Counted from the stretch's first letter, positions 32,803 to 40,179 are shown. The stretch is 64,000 bases of DNA from Clostridium sp. 1001271st1 H5 (GCF_005845215.1 NZ_SPHO01000006.1:1-64000), one strand, 5' to 3'. Numbers and translations are program-made. The notes: generated by a model not told the origin, from the letters alone.

Positions 32803-32956
32803 GGTCTGCATCCCCTTTCTGTTCCTTTGTTGGCAGACGCAGGATGGTTTCCTTAATCTGCTGGATTACGGAACGTGACTTCACGTCCAGGCATCCGGAT
32901 TCAATCGCAATTATCCTTCCCAGCAGTTCCGTCCGGTCAATCAATATCTGTTTCAT
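32795..32956 (-). CDS. Hypothetical early phage protein (53 aa)
   Basis: ATG at 32,956 follows CTGGAGGA and overlaps the preceding stop as ATGA. The product (MKQILIDRTELLGRIIAIESGCLDVKSR...) is short and helical. It is one of a run of overlapping small genes, and no function can be proposed. Confidence 0.6.
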   Translation of the reverse strand: MKQILIDRTELLGRIIAIESGCLDVKSRSVIQQIKETILRLPTKEQKGDADHG

Positions 32957-33105
32957 TCCTCCAGGAACACCTCCGCTTCTATCAGTGCTGTCTCCTCCAG
33001 CACCCAATCATACATCTCCTTTTTCTCTGTACTGGCTGCCTCGCCTGCCCGGCGGGCCATCCGTTCCCGGTAGAGGAGCCACATACGGCGATACCTATCT
33101 TCCAT
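32953..33105 (-). CDS. Hypothetical early phage protein (50 aa)
   Basis: ATG at 33,105 encodes MEDRYRRMWLLYRERMARR followed by an acidic helix (EKKEMYDWVLEETALIEAEVFLEE). It overlaps both neighbours (11 bases upstream, ATGA downstream), which supports translation. The basic first half and acidic second half suggest a small helical adaptor. Function unknown. Confidence 0.65.
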   Translation of the reverse strand: MEDRYRRMWLLYRERMARRAGEAASTEKKEMYDWVLEETALIEAEVFLEE

Positions 33106-33451
33106 GGCCAGACTCCTTCCCAGCCATAATCTCGTGGAAGTGTTCCAGTATATACTTATCCGTCTGGCTATCCAAGCGTCTAAGGAACAGTTTCATGGCA
33201 TCTGCTGATTCCGTTGGTTTCCCGTCGCATATGTTGGTTAGGATTTCCTTAATGAAGCCCACCAGAAGTTCGATAAGCTCCTTCCTGTTCGCGCCATCAA
33301 TCCGGGCAATGTTCTGTACTGTCCAGTCCGAATCAGTGAGGGATTCCCCTCCCCTCTTGGCGGCTACCACAAAGACAACATCGCTCTCCTCAATCTCTGT
33401 CGTGCGGACTAACGCTCCATCGAATTCTGTCTGTATTATTCCTTTAGTCAT
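33095..33451 (-). CDS. Hypothetical early phage protein (118 aa)
   Basis: ATG at 33,451 follows GGAGGAAAAATCA. The product begins MTKGIIQTEFDGALVRTTEI and contains DVVFVVAAKRGGESLTDSDWTV, then a helical C-terminal half (KELIELLVGFIKEILTNIC). It is part of the compact early operon; no domain is recognised. Confidence 0.65.
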   Translation of the reverse strand: MTKGIIQTEFDGALVRTTEIEESDVVFVVAAKRGGESLTDSDWTVQNIARIDGANRKELIELLVGFIKEILTNICDGKPTESADAMKLFLRRLDSQTDKYILEHFHEIMAGKESGHGR

Positions 33452-33489
33452 TGATTTTTCCTCCATAATCCCTTATGATAAGGGTGTGA

Positions 33490-33624
33490 TTATTTTAATT
33501 GCCTGGACTTCGGACGGCTCCACCCGTCTGGGGTCCATTTTTTGTACGACCGGCACGGAATCATCCGGCTGTACTCCATACATCGGTTCCGGTACCGGCA
33601 GCTCCGGCATGTCACTGACTCCAT
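33490..33624 (-). CDS. Cys-rich 44-residue phage protein
   Basis: AGAGGAGGCAGCC precedes ATG at 33,624. The product MESVTCRSCRYRNRC... contains a CxxC pair, two further cysteines and many Arg/Tyr residues, consistent with a small zinc-binding protein. It overlaps an alternative Pro/Val-rich frame (33,473-33,610) that has a weaker ribosome site. Confidence 0.6.
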   Translation of the reverse strand: MESVTCRSCRYRNRCMEYSRMIPCRSYKKWTPDGWSRPKSRQLK

Positions 33625-33636
33625 GGCTGCCTCCTC

Positions 33637-33777
33637 TTACAGTACGCCCATGGCCAGCGCCATAACTGCCGTTGCTGCACCCACCATTCCGAACATCCAA
33701 AAAGATGCTATGATAATCCATCTCGTTGCCGTCATTAAAGGATGCTCGTCCCTGTCATCGCTACATCTCAACTTCAT
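33637..33777 (-). CDS. 46-residue single-span membrane protein
   Basis: ATG at 33,777 follows GGGGAGGTGT. A charged N-terminus (MKLRCSDDRDEHPLMTATRW) leads into one membrane helix (IIIASFWMFGMVGAATAVMALAMGVL). Such small membrane proteins in phage early regions can affect the host envelope or superinfection. There is no direct evidence of function. Confidence 0.6.
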   Translation of the reverse strand: MKLRCSDDRDEHPLMTATRWIIIASFWMFGMVGAATAVMALAMGVL

Positions 33778-33937
33778 ACACCTCCCCTCTGTCATACGCC
33801 ACACGGATTTTGTCACCATTGATGTCAGTGACTATGACCTCATGCGCGTTGACAGTTTCCATGTGCCCATCCAGCCCTGGGTAAACCACATCCAGGTACT
33901 GTCGGATACGGTGTTCTGCGAATGTCTTAGCTCTCAA
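33761..33937 (-). CDS. 58-residue phage protein, TTG start
   Basis: AAAGGAGGGACAAGTCA precedes TTG at 33,937. The product begins MRAKTFAEHRIRQYLDVVYP and continues with a beta segment (EVIVTDINGDKIRVAYDRGEVYEVEM). It overlaps the membrane-protein gene downstream by 17 bases. Unknown function; the closing beta half looks like a small SH3-like or DUF-type fold. Confidence 0.6.
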   Translation of the reverse strand: MRAKTFAEHRIRQYLDVVYPGLDGHMETVNAHEVIVTDINGDKIRVAYDRGEVYEVEM

Positions 33938-33980
33938 TGACTTGTCCCTCCTTTCATATGCTTGTCCACTCTGACCGCCC

Positions 33981-34133
33981 TTAGGCGGTCTTCTTCCGCC
34001 TGAATCCCAGCGGTATCATCAAGTTGTCCTGCAACGCATAGGCAATGCGTCGTTTTTCTTCGTCCGTCAGCGATTCTATTGGAACATCCTGGCCATCAAT
34101 TTCTATGAAATTGAACACCTGTAATTTTTGCAC
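33981..34133 (-). CDS. 50-residue phage protein, GTG start
   Basis: GAGGGGTGGTGATA precedes GTG at 34,133. The product MQKLQVFNFIEIDGQDVPIE... continues SLTDEEKRRIAYALQDNLMIPLGFRRKK. This compact sequence of strand then helix is seen in many Firmicute phages as an uncharacterised protein. Confidence 0.65.
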   Translation of the reverse strand: MQKLQVFNFIEIDGQDVPIESLTDEEKRRIAYALQDNLMIPLGFRRKKTA

Positions 34134-34281
34134 TATCACCACCCCTCTCTGGTAGATTGTATGCGGTACCGGTTGTACTTGTTTCCTTCCTCTCACAGTC
34201 CTTACACGGATACCACCGTGTCCGTTCCGGGCACTGGCTATGCCGGCATGTCTTGCATGTCGTGTTGATATGTACCTCCAT
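34096..34281 (-). CDS. Cys-rich 61-residue phage protein
   Basis: The product begins MEVHINTTCKTCRHSQCPERTRWYPCKDCERK, two CxxC pairs plus an extra Cys and His, a probable zinc-binding knuckle. The second half overlaps the start of the next gene and is low in pattern. It follows the antirepressor gene by 2 bases, with a weak GTAGGA ribosome site. Confidence 0.55.
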   Translation of the reverse strand: MEVHINTTCKTCRHSQCPERTRWYPCKDCERKETSTTGTAYNLPERGGDSAKITGVQFHRN

Positions 34282-34283
34282 TC

Positions 34284-35126
34284 CTACGCTACCCCGTATT
34301 TGATGGCCATTTCTTTTACAATCGCGGTATAACCCTCAATCAGTTTCTTATCCTCCGCTATGATGTCCGCCTGTGATAACCTGTCCCTCTTGGATTTACA
34401 CACACCCTCGTCTGCCATGCGTCTGCGTTTATTGGTAAGGCGCTGTTTCAAGCTCACACCCATCCGCTTTTCCAAGAGCTCGTAACTTTCTGCCCGTACC
34501 TGCTGAAAAGCTGTTCCGCCCCCCAACTCCTGGGCTATCTTATTAATGAGGTTCCGTGTATCATCCCGCCACGATGTGGTGTCCAGTGATACTACGTCCC
34601 GGATGCTTTCTATCCGGTCAGCATTTTTCTGGTTGGCTTCCTTAACTTCTGCCAGCACTGCCGCCTGTCGCTTCTGTTCCATTTCCATGTTGATAAGAAG
34701 GCGGAGCTCTGGGGACAGGTTATCCATCTTTACTTTTTCGTCCCGGAGCTCGAAATACTCGTCCATCAGTTTATCGTGAACTTTCCAGGCAAGGTCCGTA
34801 TCCATAATCTTAATCAGCTTTGCATAACCGCGTTCCGATAATATATAGATGTGTTCGGCCTGAATTATCTGCTGCTTACTATATCCTAGCGAAATCAAGA
34901 GGTCGTCATATGGTGACGGGCTTTTTAAGTCCATTAAATCAATCCCCTCTTGAAATCTGGATGTGTTCCTCCCCACTGCCTTTCTTACGTCACTACTGGT
35001 TATCCCATGTATCTCAGCGATGGTTTTATCCGAAATGCACTTCTTTCTATCTCCAAATCCTCCGAGTACCACCGGGATAACCAATCCCATGAACTCCTGT
35101 TTTCCTGTTACTTTAATCTCGTTCAT
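34284..35126 (-). CDS. ORF6N-domain phage antirepressor
   Basis: From ATG 35,126 the protein has 280 residues. MNEIKVTGKQEFMGLVIPVVLGGFGDRKKCISDKTIAEIHGI...RKAVGRNTSRFQEGIDLMDL is the ORF6N DNA-binding domain (about 1-100), which is shared by phage antirepressors. A coiled region (145-190) and a helical C-terminus (LEKRMGVSLKQRLTNKRRRMADEGV) follow. It probably opposes the repressor during induction. AAAGGAGG lies 11 bases before this ATG. Confidence 0.85.
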   Translation of the reverse strand: MNEIKVTGKQEFMGLVIPVVLGGFGDRKKCISDKTIAEIHGITSSDVRKAVGRNTSRFQEGIDLMDLKSPSPYDDLLISLGYSKQQIIQAEHIYILSERGYAKLIKIMDTDLAWKVHDKLMDEYFELRDEKVKMDNLSPELRLLINMEMEQKRQAAVLAEVKEANQKNADRIESIRDVVSLDTTSWRDDTRNLINKIAQELGGGTAFQQVRAESYELLEKRMGVSLKQRLTNKRRRMADEGVCKSKRDRLSQADIIAEDKKLIEGYTAIVKEMAIKYGVA

Positions 35127-35146
35127 GTTATGTATATCCTCCTTTG

Positions 35147-35485
35147 TCATCCAATCAGTTTCGCTGCCAGCGCACAGATTTCAGTGTATGTGTTAATGGC
35201 ACTTTCTGCTTCTACCTCTGAATTAATTGAGGCATCCCACGCGCTACCGTAACTCATTCTAAAACGGCACAGATTGGTGAGTTTTGTAATCGCCTCTTTT
35301 GTCCGCCAATATCTTCCTGCATCTGTCTGATATAGGCCAGGAAAATACTCATCAAATATGACATGCTGTTTTTTCCTTACCTCTTTAAGAAAAGAGTCCC
35401 TTTTCCGCATCTCACTGCTTTTCATTTCCTGAAGCACTTCCTGTTTTACTGCTTCTTTAATTAACCGATATTCTAAATCAGTCAT
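35147..35485 (-). CDS. Hypothetical early phage protein (112 aa)
   Basis: ATG at 35,485 follows AAAAGGAGGACACACAGA. The product is helical (MTDLEYRLIKEAVKQEVLQEMKSSEMRKRD...) and contains WRTKEAITKLTNLCRFRMSYGSAWD. A palindromic operator lies immediately upstream (35,505-35,523). It is the second gene of the leftward early operon. Confidence 0.65.
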   Translation of the reverse strand: MTDLEYRLIKEAVKQEVLQEMKSSEMRKRDSFLKEVRKKQHVIFDEYFPGLYQTDAGRYWRTKEAITKLTNLCRFRMSYGSAWDASINSEVEAESAINTYTEICALAAKLIG

Positions 35486-35504
35486 TCTGTGTGTCCTCCT
35501 TTTT

Positions 35505-35523
35505 TGTTCAATTACATTGAACA
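35505..35523. promoter_or_regulatory. Repressor operator, internal copy
   Basis: TGTTCAAT-TAC-ATTGAACA has perfect 8-bp arms and matches the operators at 35,758-35,856. It overlaps the stop of the Cro-like gene and stands before the ribosome site of the next gene. Repressor bound here could act as a roadblock or in looping. Confidence 0.75.
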
Positions 35524-35732
35524 CACTGCACAAAAAAATAATCTTGTATGTATTGCCTGTCTATGTCCAGTAATTGTGATGCCAAAGATATTTCCGGCTG
35601 TTTCCAAAAAACTTGATTACTTAACTTTAAAGAGCACGTTCTTTCAGACCATCCCATTGCCACGGCAAAGGATTGCTGTTTTCCGAACTTTTCGACTATC
35701 CTTCCCTTTAATTTACTGTAATCATATGTCAT
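35508..35732 (-). CDS. Cro-like DUF739-type regulator
   Basis: The protein has 74 residues. MTYDYSKLKGRIVEKFGKQQSFAVAMGWSERTCSLKLSNQVFWKQPEI is a helix-turn-helix of the phage DUF739 group, the usual first gene of the leftward early operon opposite the repressor. It should compete at the shared operators. It is transcribed from the promoter at 35,781-35,809. Confidence 0.85.
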   Translation of the reverse strand: MTYDYSKLKGRIVEKFGKQQSFAVAMGWSERTCSLKLSNQVFWKQPEISLASQLLDIDRQYIQDYFFVQCVQCN

Positions 35733-35757
35733 AAAAGCTTCACCTCCTTTTGCATTT

Positions 35758-35856
35758 GCTCAATTTAATTGAACACACTTATCTTAACATTATGGTGTTT
35801 TCTTGTCAATAGATATGTTCAACTATTTTGAATGTTTATCTTGAACTTTTGTTCAA
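35758..35856. promoter_or_regulatory. Divergent lysogeny promoters with three operators
   Basis: Leftward promoter: TTGACA (35,809-35,804), 17 bases, TAAGAT (35,786-35,781). Rightward promoter: TTGAAC (35,841-35,846), 17 bases, TACAAT (35,864-35,869). Operator-like palindromes are TCAATTTAATTGA (35,760-35,772), TTCAACTATTTTGAA (35,818-35,832) and TTGAACTTTTGTTCAA (35,841-35,856). One covers the leftward start and one the rightward -35 box, as expected for a CI/Cro switch. Confidence 0.85.
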
Positions 35857-35892
35857 TTCATGATACAATGCTATATGAAAGAGAGGTGCATC

Positions 35893-36867
35893 ATGAAAGC
35901 AACAACAGCCGACAGATTAAAGGAGGCAATGAATCGATATGAGTTACGGCAAGCGGATATATTGAGACGTGCAGAACCTTTTTGCAAACAATTTGATGTT
36001 AAATTAGGAAGAAACGATTTATCTCAATATGTTTCTGGAAAAGTGTCACCCGGGCAGGAGAAACTTACAGTGTTAGCGCTGGCGTTAGGTGTGTCTGAAA
36101 CCTGGCTTATGGGCTATGATGTTCCAATGGGGCGCCGTTCTTTAAATTTTCCCACAACGCCCGATGACTGTCCCTTCAACTCTGCATTAGAAAAATTATT
36201 GAACAATGATTACGATTTAACCAAAGAAGAACATGAGGCTATCAAAGAAGAATTGCCTATAGTGACGGAAAGAGCAGCCAAAGCTTTCAATGGCCTTCAT
36301 CGTAAAATATCTGATTTATATGAAAGAGAAAGAGTAAGACAGCTGCTTGGCAGTTTCGGCTTATTAAACAGCGCTGGACAAGATAAGGCTCTTGAGCAGG
36401 TAACCTTACTAACTAAGATACCAGAATATCAAGATACTAATGCAAAAAATATAGGAAGCTCAACTATTATAGAGTTTCAACCTAAATATAATACTGGCCT
36501 GTTTGTTATCCCCTACTACCGCGGCGGTGTGTCTGCCGGAACCGGTATTTTTATATTAGGCAATGAAGCGGAAGATGAAATAGAACTGCCTGATATTCCC
36601 GAATATCACGGCGCAGACTTTGCTCTTGATGTAAATGGCGACAGCATGGAACCCAGTTTTATTGACGGTGATATTGCTTTGGTTAGTCAGAATATGGAAA
36701 TGCAAGTAGGAGATATCGGGGTGTTCGTTGTAAATGGAAGCGCTTTTATCAAAGAACTTGGAAAAAATGAGCTTATCTCCCAGAATGGTGAATATCCTAA
36801 TATCCCCATTCATGAAGAAGATAATGTTGTATGTATGGGTAAAGTAATTGGTAAACTTATGGATTAA
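35893..36867 (+). CDS. CI-type repressor with LexA-like S24 peptidase domain
   Basis: From ATG 35,893 (after GAGAGGTGCATC) the protein has 324 residues. An N-terminal helix-turn-helix (about 1-75: QADILRRAEPFCKQFD...LSQYVSGKVSPGQEKL) and a linker precede the S24 domain. That domain has an Ala-Gly cleavage pair in GGVSAGTG (about 215-216), the serine in GDSMEPSFIDGD (about 251) and the lysine in AFIKEL (about 287). It should keep the prophage silent and self-cleave after DNA damage. Confidence 0.93.
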   Translation: MKATTADRLKEAMNRYELRQADILRRAEPFCKQFDVKLGRNDLSQYVSGKVSPGQEKLTVLALALGVSETWLMGYDVPMGRRSLNFPTTPDDCPFNSALEKLLNNDYDLTKEEHEAIKEELPIVTERAAKAFNGLHRKISDLYERERVRQLLGSFGLLNSAGQDKALEQVTLLTKIPEYQDTNAKNIGSSTIIEFQPKYNTGLFVIPYYRGGVSAGTGIFILGNEAEDEIELPDIPEYHGADFALDVNGDSMEPSFIDGDIALVSQNMEMQVGDIGVFVVNGSAFIKELGKNELISQNGEYPNIPIHEEDNVVCMGKVIGKLMD

Positions 36868-36943
36868 GGGGGAAATTCTCACAAAAAACGTTATTAATTT
36901 GAAGGCTCATAGCCTAATAAATAAAAGAAAAGAGGAAAAGTAT

Positions 36944-37663
36944 ATGAAAAAAATCATTATTACAACTGCGTTAGCAATTAGCATGATGACCGCTTGTGGA
37001 GGGAAAGCGGAGCATACTACTGCTGAACCAGTAGCATCTGCGCAAACGGCCTCAGAAAATCCAAGTGAAACTTCCAAGGGCGTTGCTACGAGTGAGACCA
37101 TCGCCACCAAAAGCGAGGATGACCCAGACGCTATAAAGGCGCAATTAGAAATAACGCCTCAAAAAACGCTTGACGGTGAGGTTTGCCTATTTATAACTAA
37201 TAATAGCAATACTACAATTGATGAATTGAGTGTCCAGATTAACTACAAAAACGGTTCAGGAAACACGATAGATACAGCCGATGATGGGCACGACATGGTT
37301 TTACCAGGTAGCACGGTTGTTTCAAAGTTAAGTGCCCCCCCAGAGTATGACGACTTTGAGATAAACAGTGATATTAAATTAAATTGCTATCCATCATACC
37401 AGAACCATGCTGATAAAGTGTCTGTTTCCTCAAACCAAGGTGAAGACGGTATAATCATTGAAATAACAAATAATGACAGTGTCTCCATTGATGAAATCGA
37501 ATATATCGTGGTCTACTATAAGGGTAATGACATTGCTCATGTAGATTATCCGCAGGATATTGCTAATGTTGAGGCTGGTAAAACGGTTACCGAAAAAGCA
37601 TCTCCTTATGATGTTGATTATGATAGCTATGAGGTATATCTAAATCAAGCCCACACATTTTAG
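36944..37663 (+). CDS. Phage-encoded lipoprotein with duplicated domain
   Basis: ATG at 36,944 follows AGAGGAAAAGTAT. The 239-residue product has a signal peptide MKKIIITTALAISMMTAC with the lipid-acceptor Cys at 18, a Ser/Thr/Glu linker (20-65), and two similar beta domains (about 70-155 and 160-239; each has ITNN....IDE and ends in YDDFEI or YDSYEV). It is AT-rich and lies between repressor and integrase. In lysogens of Gram-positive bacteria, lipoproteins at this site can block superinfecting DNA entry; that role is inferred. Confidence 0.8.
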   Translation: MKKIIITTALAISMMTACGGKAEHTTAEPVASAQTASENPSETSKGVATSETIATKSEDDPDAIKAQLEITPQKTLDGEVCLFITNNSNTTIDELSVQINYKNGSGNTIDTADDGHDMVLPGSTVVSKLSAPPEYDDFEINSDIKLNCYPSYQNHADKVSVSSNQGEDGIIIEITNNDSVSIDEIEYIVVYYKGNDIAHVDYPQDIANVEAGKTVTEKASPYDVDYDSYEVYLNQAHTF

Positions 37664-37689
37664 TTTCACAGCTTGTTAAACCGCATACG

Positions 37690-37823
37690 CAAAAAGCCAC
37701 CCCTGTTGGCGCAGGAATGACTTTTAACATAACTCTCTTGCCGGACTGCTCCAGCAGATATATTTAGCTTGAACACCTAAATTATATCATTCCTGAAGCG
37801 TCCTGGCAAGGGGCGTATTTTTT
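37690..37823 (+). terminator. Tandem terminator-like hairpins before the integrase
   Basis: AAAAGCCACCCCTG/CAGGAATGACTTTT (37,690-37,724) forms a long stem with wobble pairs. CGTCC/GGGGCG (37,799-37,816) is followed by TATTTTTT. Together they should separate the repressor-lipoprotein transcript from the integrase gene. Confidence 0.6.
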
Positions 37824-37864
37824 ATATCCATTTTTCATATGGTTATAACAAAGGAGATGATATA

Positions 37865-39328
37865 ATGACCACACCAACCACCCTGGAAATCGGCGCCGCC
37901 TACGTCCGCGTCAGCACAGATGACCAGACGGAGCTGTCCCCGGACGCCCAGATTCGCGTCATCATGGATGCGGCCAAAGCAGATGGCTTTATAATCCCGA
38001 AAGAATACATATTCATCGAAAAGAAGGGGATATCTGGCCGGAAGGCAGATAACCGGCCTGAGTTCCAGCGCATGATTGCCTTTGCGAAATCGCAACGGCC
38101 TGCACCATTCAAGCGGTTATATCTTTGGAAGTTCTCTCGGTTCGCCAGAAACCAGGAGGAAAGTACCTTTTACAAGGGCATCCTTCGAAAAAAATGTGGC
38201 GTGGAAATCAAGAGCGTGTCTGAGCCAATCATGGAAGGCATGTTCGGCCGGCTGATTGAGACCATCATTGAATGGTTTGATGAATACTATTCCATCAACC
38301 TCTCTGGTGAAGTAATCCGCGGCATGACTGAAAAGGCTCTCCGCGAAGGATATCAGTCCACTCCCTGCCTTGGCTACCGAGCTGTAGGAGAAGGCAAGCC
38401 TTTCATTGTTGATGAAAAATCCTACGCCATCGTGGAATATATCTTCCAAACATACCATAGTGGCAAGGATATGACCGCCACGGCCAGGGCTACTAACTCA
38501 AAGGGATATCGAACCCGCCGCGGCAATCGGTTCGACCGCCGTGGAATTAACCGTATTCTTACTAATCGTTTCTATATTGGGGAAGTAGTATGGAACGGAT
38601 ACACATTTCAAGGGACACATGAGATTCGAACATCCATTACGTCCATCTTTGACGATGTCCAGAAGCGGCTCGAAAAAGAGTACCGCCCTCAGAAACGCCG
38701 TGAAGTTTCCAGCAACGCCCATTGGCTGTCCGGCATGTTGAAATGCAGCGTGTGCGGCAGCAGCCTTGGTTATAACCGCTCCAACGACCAGAAGAAACGT
38801 CCTGACTTCTTCCAGTGCTGGAAATATGCCAAGGGATTCCATGAAGGTTCCTGCTGTCTGTCAGTCCGACTGGCGGAGAAGGCTGTGATTGAATCACTGG
38901 AGGAAGTTCTGGCAACAAATGAATTGGAATATGAATACATCCGGAAAACCAATGATACCGTCAATGCAGAAGAAGTTGCCATCCAGGAGGCCCTGGCGCA
39001 CCTGGAAGTCAAGGAACGGCGCATCAGGGAGGCTTATGAGAATGAGATAGACACGCTGGAGGAATATAAGCAGAATAAGCTCCGCCTTAAATCAGAGCGG
39101 GAGGAACTCATGGCTGATGCAGAACGGCTGCATCGTCAGGCCGAACAGGCTCCTGACGTAGTCCCCAGCAAAGAGGATGTCATGCGTCAGGTTGCTCATG
39201 TACACGAAATCATTTCAGACTCAAATATAGATTATGAAACAAAAGGAAATGCCCTCCGTAAAATTGTCAAGGACATTGTTTTTGACCGCAAAAAGGGGCA
39301 TTTATATATTCACTTTTATATATCATAG
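37865..39328 (+). CDS. int: Large serine recombinase (phage integrase)
   Basis: The protein has 487 residues and follows AAGGAGATGATATA. The resolvase domain starts GAAYVRVSTDDQTELSPDAQ with the nucleophile Ser at 17 and the helper sequence KRLYLWKFSRFARN. A recombinase domain (GYQSTPCLGYRAVGEGKPFIVDE), a zinc ribbon (CSVCGSSLGY...FFQCWKY, about 298-322) and a coiled coil (360-430) follow. Its stop codon touches the host cotJC sequence, as usual for integrases beside att. It should both integrate and, with a directionality factor, excise the phage. Confidence 0.96.
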   Translation: MTTPTTLEIGAAYVRVSTDDQTELSPDAQIRVIMDAAKADGFIIPKEYIFIEKKGISGRKADNRPEFQRMIAFAKSQRPAPFKRLYLWKFSRFARNQEESTFYKGILRKKCGVEIKSVSEPIMEGMFGRLIETIIEWFDEYYSINLSGEVIRGMTEKALREGYQSTPCLGYRAVGEGKPFIVDEKSYAIVEYIFQTYHSGKDMTATARATNSKGYRTRRGNRFDRRGINRILTNRFYIGEVVWNGYTFQGTHEIRTSITSIFDDVQKRLEKEYRPQKRREVSSNAHWLSGMLKCSVCGSSLGYNRSNDQKKRPDFFQCWKYAKGFHEGSCCLSVRLAEKAVIESLEEVLATNELEYEYIRKTNDTVNAEEVAIQEALAHLEVKERRIREAYENEIDTLEEYKQNKLRLKSEREELMADAERLHRQAEQAPDVVPSKEDVMRQVAHVHEIISDSNIDYETKGNALRKIVKDIVFDRKKGHLYIHFYIS

Positions 39329-39436
39329 GTTATTACAATCCGGCCCGCCGTACTGGCTCATTATAAACTGGGCCATCTGGGCATTGGGCTCTTTGATATT
39401 AACCGGAAACTCCAATCTCTTCTCATAAATCCACAT
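39323..39436 (-). pseudogene. cotJC: cotJC 5' fragment interrupted by prophage integration
   Basis: The frame begins MWIYEKRLEFPVNIKEPNAQ, continues MAQFIMSQYGGPD, and then changes to the non-homologous CNNL and a stop. CotJC (manganese-catalase-like coat protein) begins this way and normally continues for about 190 residues. The ATG overlaps the cotJB stop (TAATG), as expected in an intact cotJABC operon. The break after GGPD (about 39,338) marks the attachment site. The rest should lie at the far prophage end, outside the window. Confidence 0.88.
39329..39350. other. Phage-host junction (attachment site region)
   Basis: The integrase stop ends at 39,328, and cotJC codons for YGGPD occupy about 39,338-39,352. 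A serine-integrase crossover core of a few bases must lie here, probably near 39,335-39,345. The exact core needs the other junction. Confidence 0.75.
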
Positions 39437-39729
39437 TAATAGCACCCTCCTTCCCATGGCCACGGGTCGTTAATCCAGGACCAGTATGAAGCATCATTAT
39501 TGGCGGAAGCAGTCAAAGGTCCGAACTGGGCCTCAAAGGCCGCCGCTGCATTTCTGTATGCGTCTGCCATCTGATTATAATAATCAATGGCAGCTGCATC
39601 ACAGGGATGGGTGTCAAGGTAAAGGTTAGCGTCAACCACTGCGAAACCGGCCTGGTCTACCTCCCGGAGCATGGCAGCACGGGAAACATTAAAGTCAGGA
39701 TTCATCATCTGATTCGTCATCTGCCGCAC
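39436..39729 (-). CDS. cotJB: Spore coat protein CotJB
   Basis: The protein has 97 residues. FAVVDANLYLDTHPCDAAAIDYYNQMADAYRNAAAAFEAQFGPLT is the CotJB core, and a Trp-rich end WSWINDPWPWEGGCY is typical. It is translated with CotJA (13-base overlap) and CotJC (TAATG). These proteins are assembled into the inner spore coat in the mother cell. Confidence 0.93.
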   Translation of the reverse strand: MRQMTNQMMNPDFNVSRAAMLREVDQAGFAVVDANLYLDTHPCDAAAIDYYNQMADAYRNAAAAFEAQFGPLTASANNDASYWSWINDPWPWEGGCY

Positions 39730-40088
39730 CTCCCGTAATTAAATTGAAGGTCCAGGTCAGGGAAAATAGTCCCCTGGACAAGACCCCGCTCAGGGGCATA
39801 GGTGGTCTGCCACTGCTGCCATGGCACATAAGCCATGGCTACCGGAAACTGCTGTTCCAACACACCGCCCTCAGTTGAGGGACATGACATATTGGCGGTC
39901 TGGGCTGCTGGGGCTGCTGGGGTAGGATAAGAAAGCTCAGGATTGCTCCCCCATGAGTCCCATGGAAATGCGTTCATATCCCGATAATCCGGACTTGTAT
40001 AGGAACCGCATTCATTTCCAAATGATGTGCCGCATGACATACGGCTGCGGCCGCAGCACTGAGTGCTTACATCTGTATAAGAATCCAT
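39717..40088 (-). CDS. cotJA: Spore coat-associated protein CotJA
   Basis: The protein has 123 residues. The C-terminal VAMAYVPWQQWQTTYAPERGLVQGTIFPDLDLQF is the CotJA signature. The N-terminal half is a Ser/Pro/Cys-rich extension. It starts behind AAGGAGTATCCAACCT and heads the cotJ operon. CATAAACTA at 40,133-40,125 on the minus strand fits a mother-cell sigma -10 box. Confidence 0.92.
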   Translation of the reverse strand: MDSYTDVSTQCCGRSRMSCGTSFGNECGSYTSPDYRDMNAFPWDSWGSNPELSYPTPAAPAAQTANMSCPSTEGGVLEQQFPVAMAYVPWQQWQTTYAPERGLVQGTIFPDLDLQFNYGRCGR

Positions 40089-40124
40089 AGGTTGGATACT
40101 CCTTCCATATATCTTTTTCTACTA

Positions 40125-40133
40125 TAGTTTATG
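40125..40133 (-). promoter_or_regulatory. Probable mother-cell sigma -10 box of cotJ
   Basis: CATAAACTA on the minus strand matches the CATAnnnTA -10 shared by sigma-E and sigma-K; CACC lies 15 bases upstream. It is about 37 bases before the cotJA start codon. cotJ is mother-cell-expressed in Bacillus subtilis. Confidence 0.5.
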
Positions 40134-40179
40134 AGAATAAAAACAGCAGGTGACAATAAAATACATTGAGACAATCACT

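Larger units (their letters stand above)
1..39345. mobile_element. Integrated temperate siphophage (right part)
   Basis: A continuous phage gene set runs from tail fibres at the left edge through tail, head, packaging, replication and lysogeny genes to a large serine integrase. It stops where host cotJ genes begin. The right boundary lies within about 39,329-39,350, because the integrase stop codon (39,326-39,328) is followed at once by cotJC coding sequence. The left boundary, lysis genes and the probable DNA invertase are outside the window. Module order matches temperate siphophages with SPP1/A118-like portal and tail proteins. Confidence 0.95.

Noticed and set aside
33473..33610. Pro/Val-rich C-terminal frame ending at 33,473
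   Set aside because: The overlapping 44-codon frame starting at 33,624 has the stronger ribosome site and a clear CxxC pattern, so only that one is called.
37865..39328. The large serine integrase as the fibre invertase
   Set aside because: Large serine integrases act on dissimilar attB/attP sites. The 19-bp perfect inverted repeats do not resemble the junction at 39,329-39,350, so a separate invertase is more likely.
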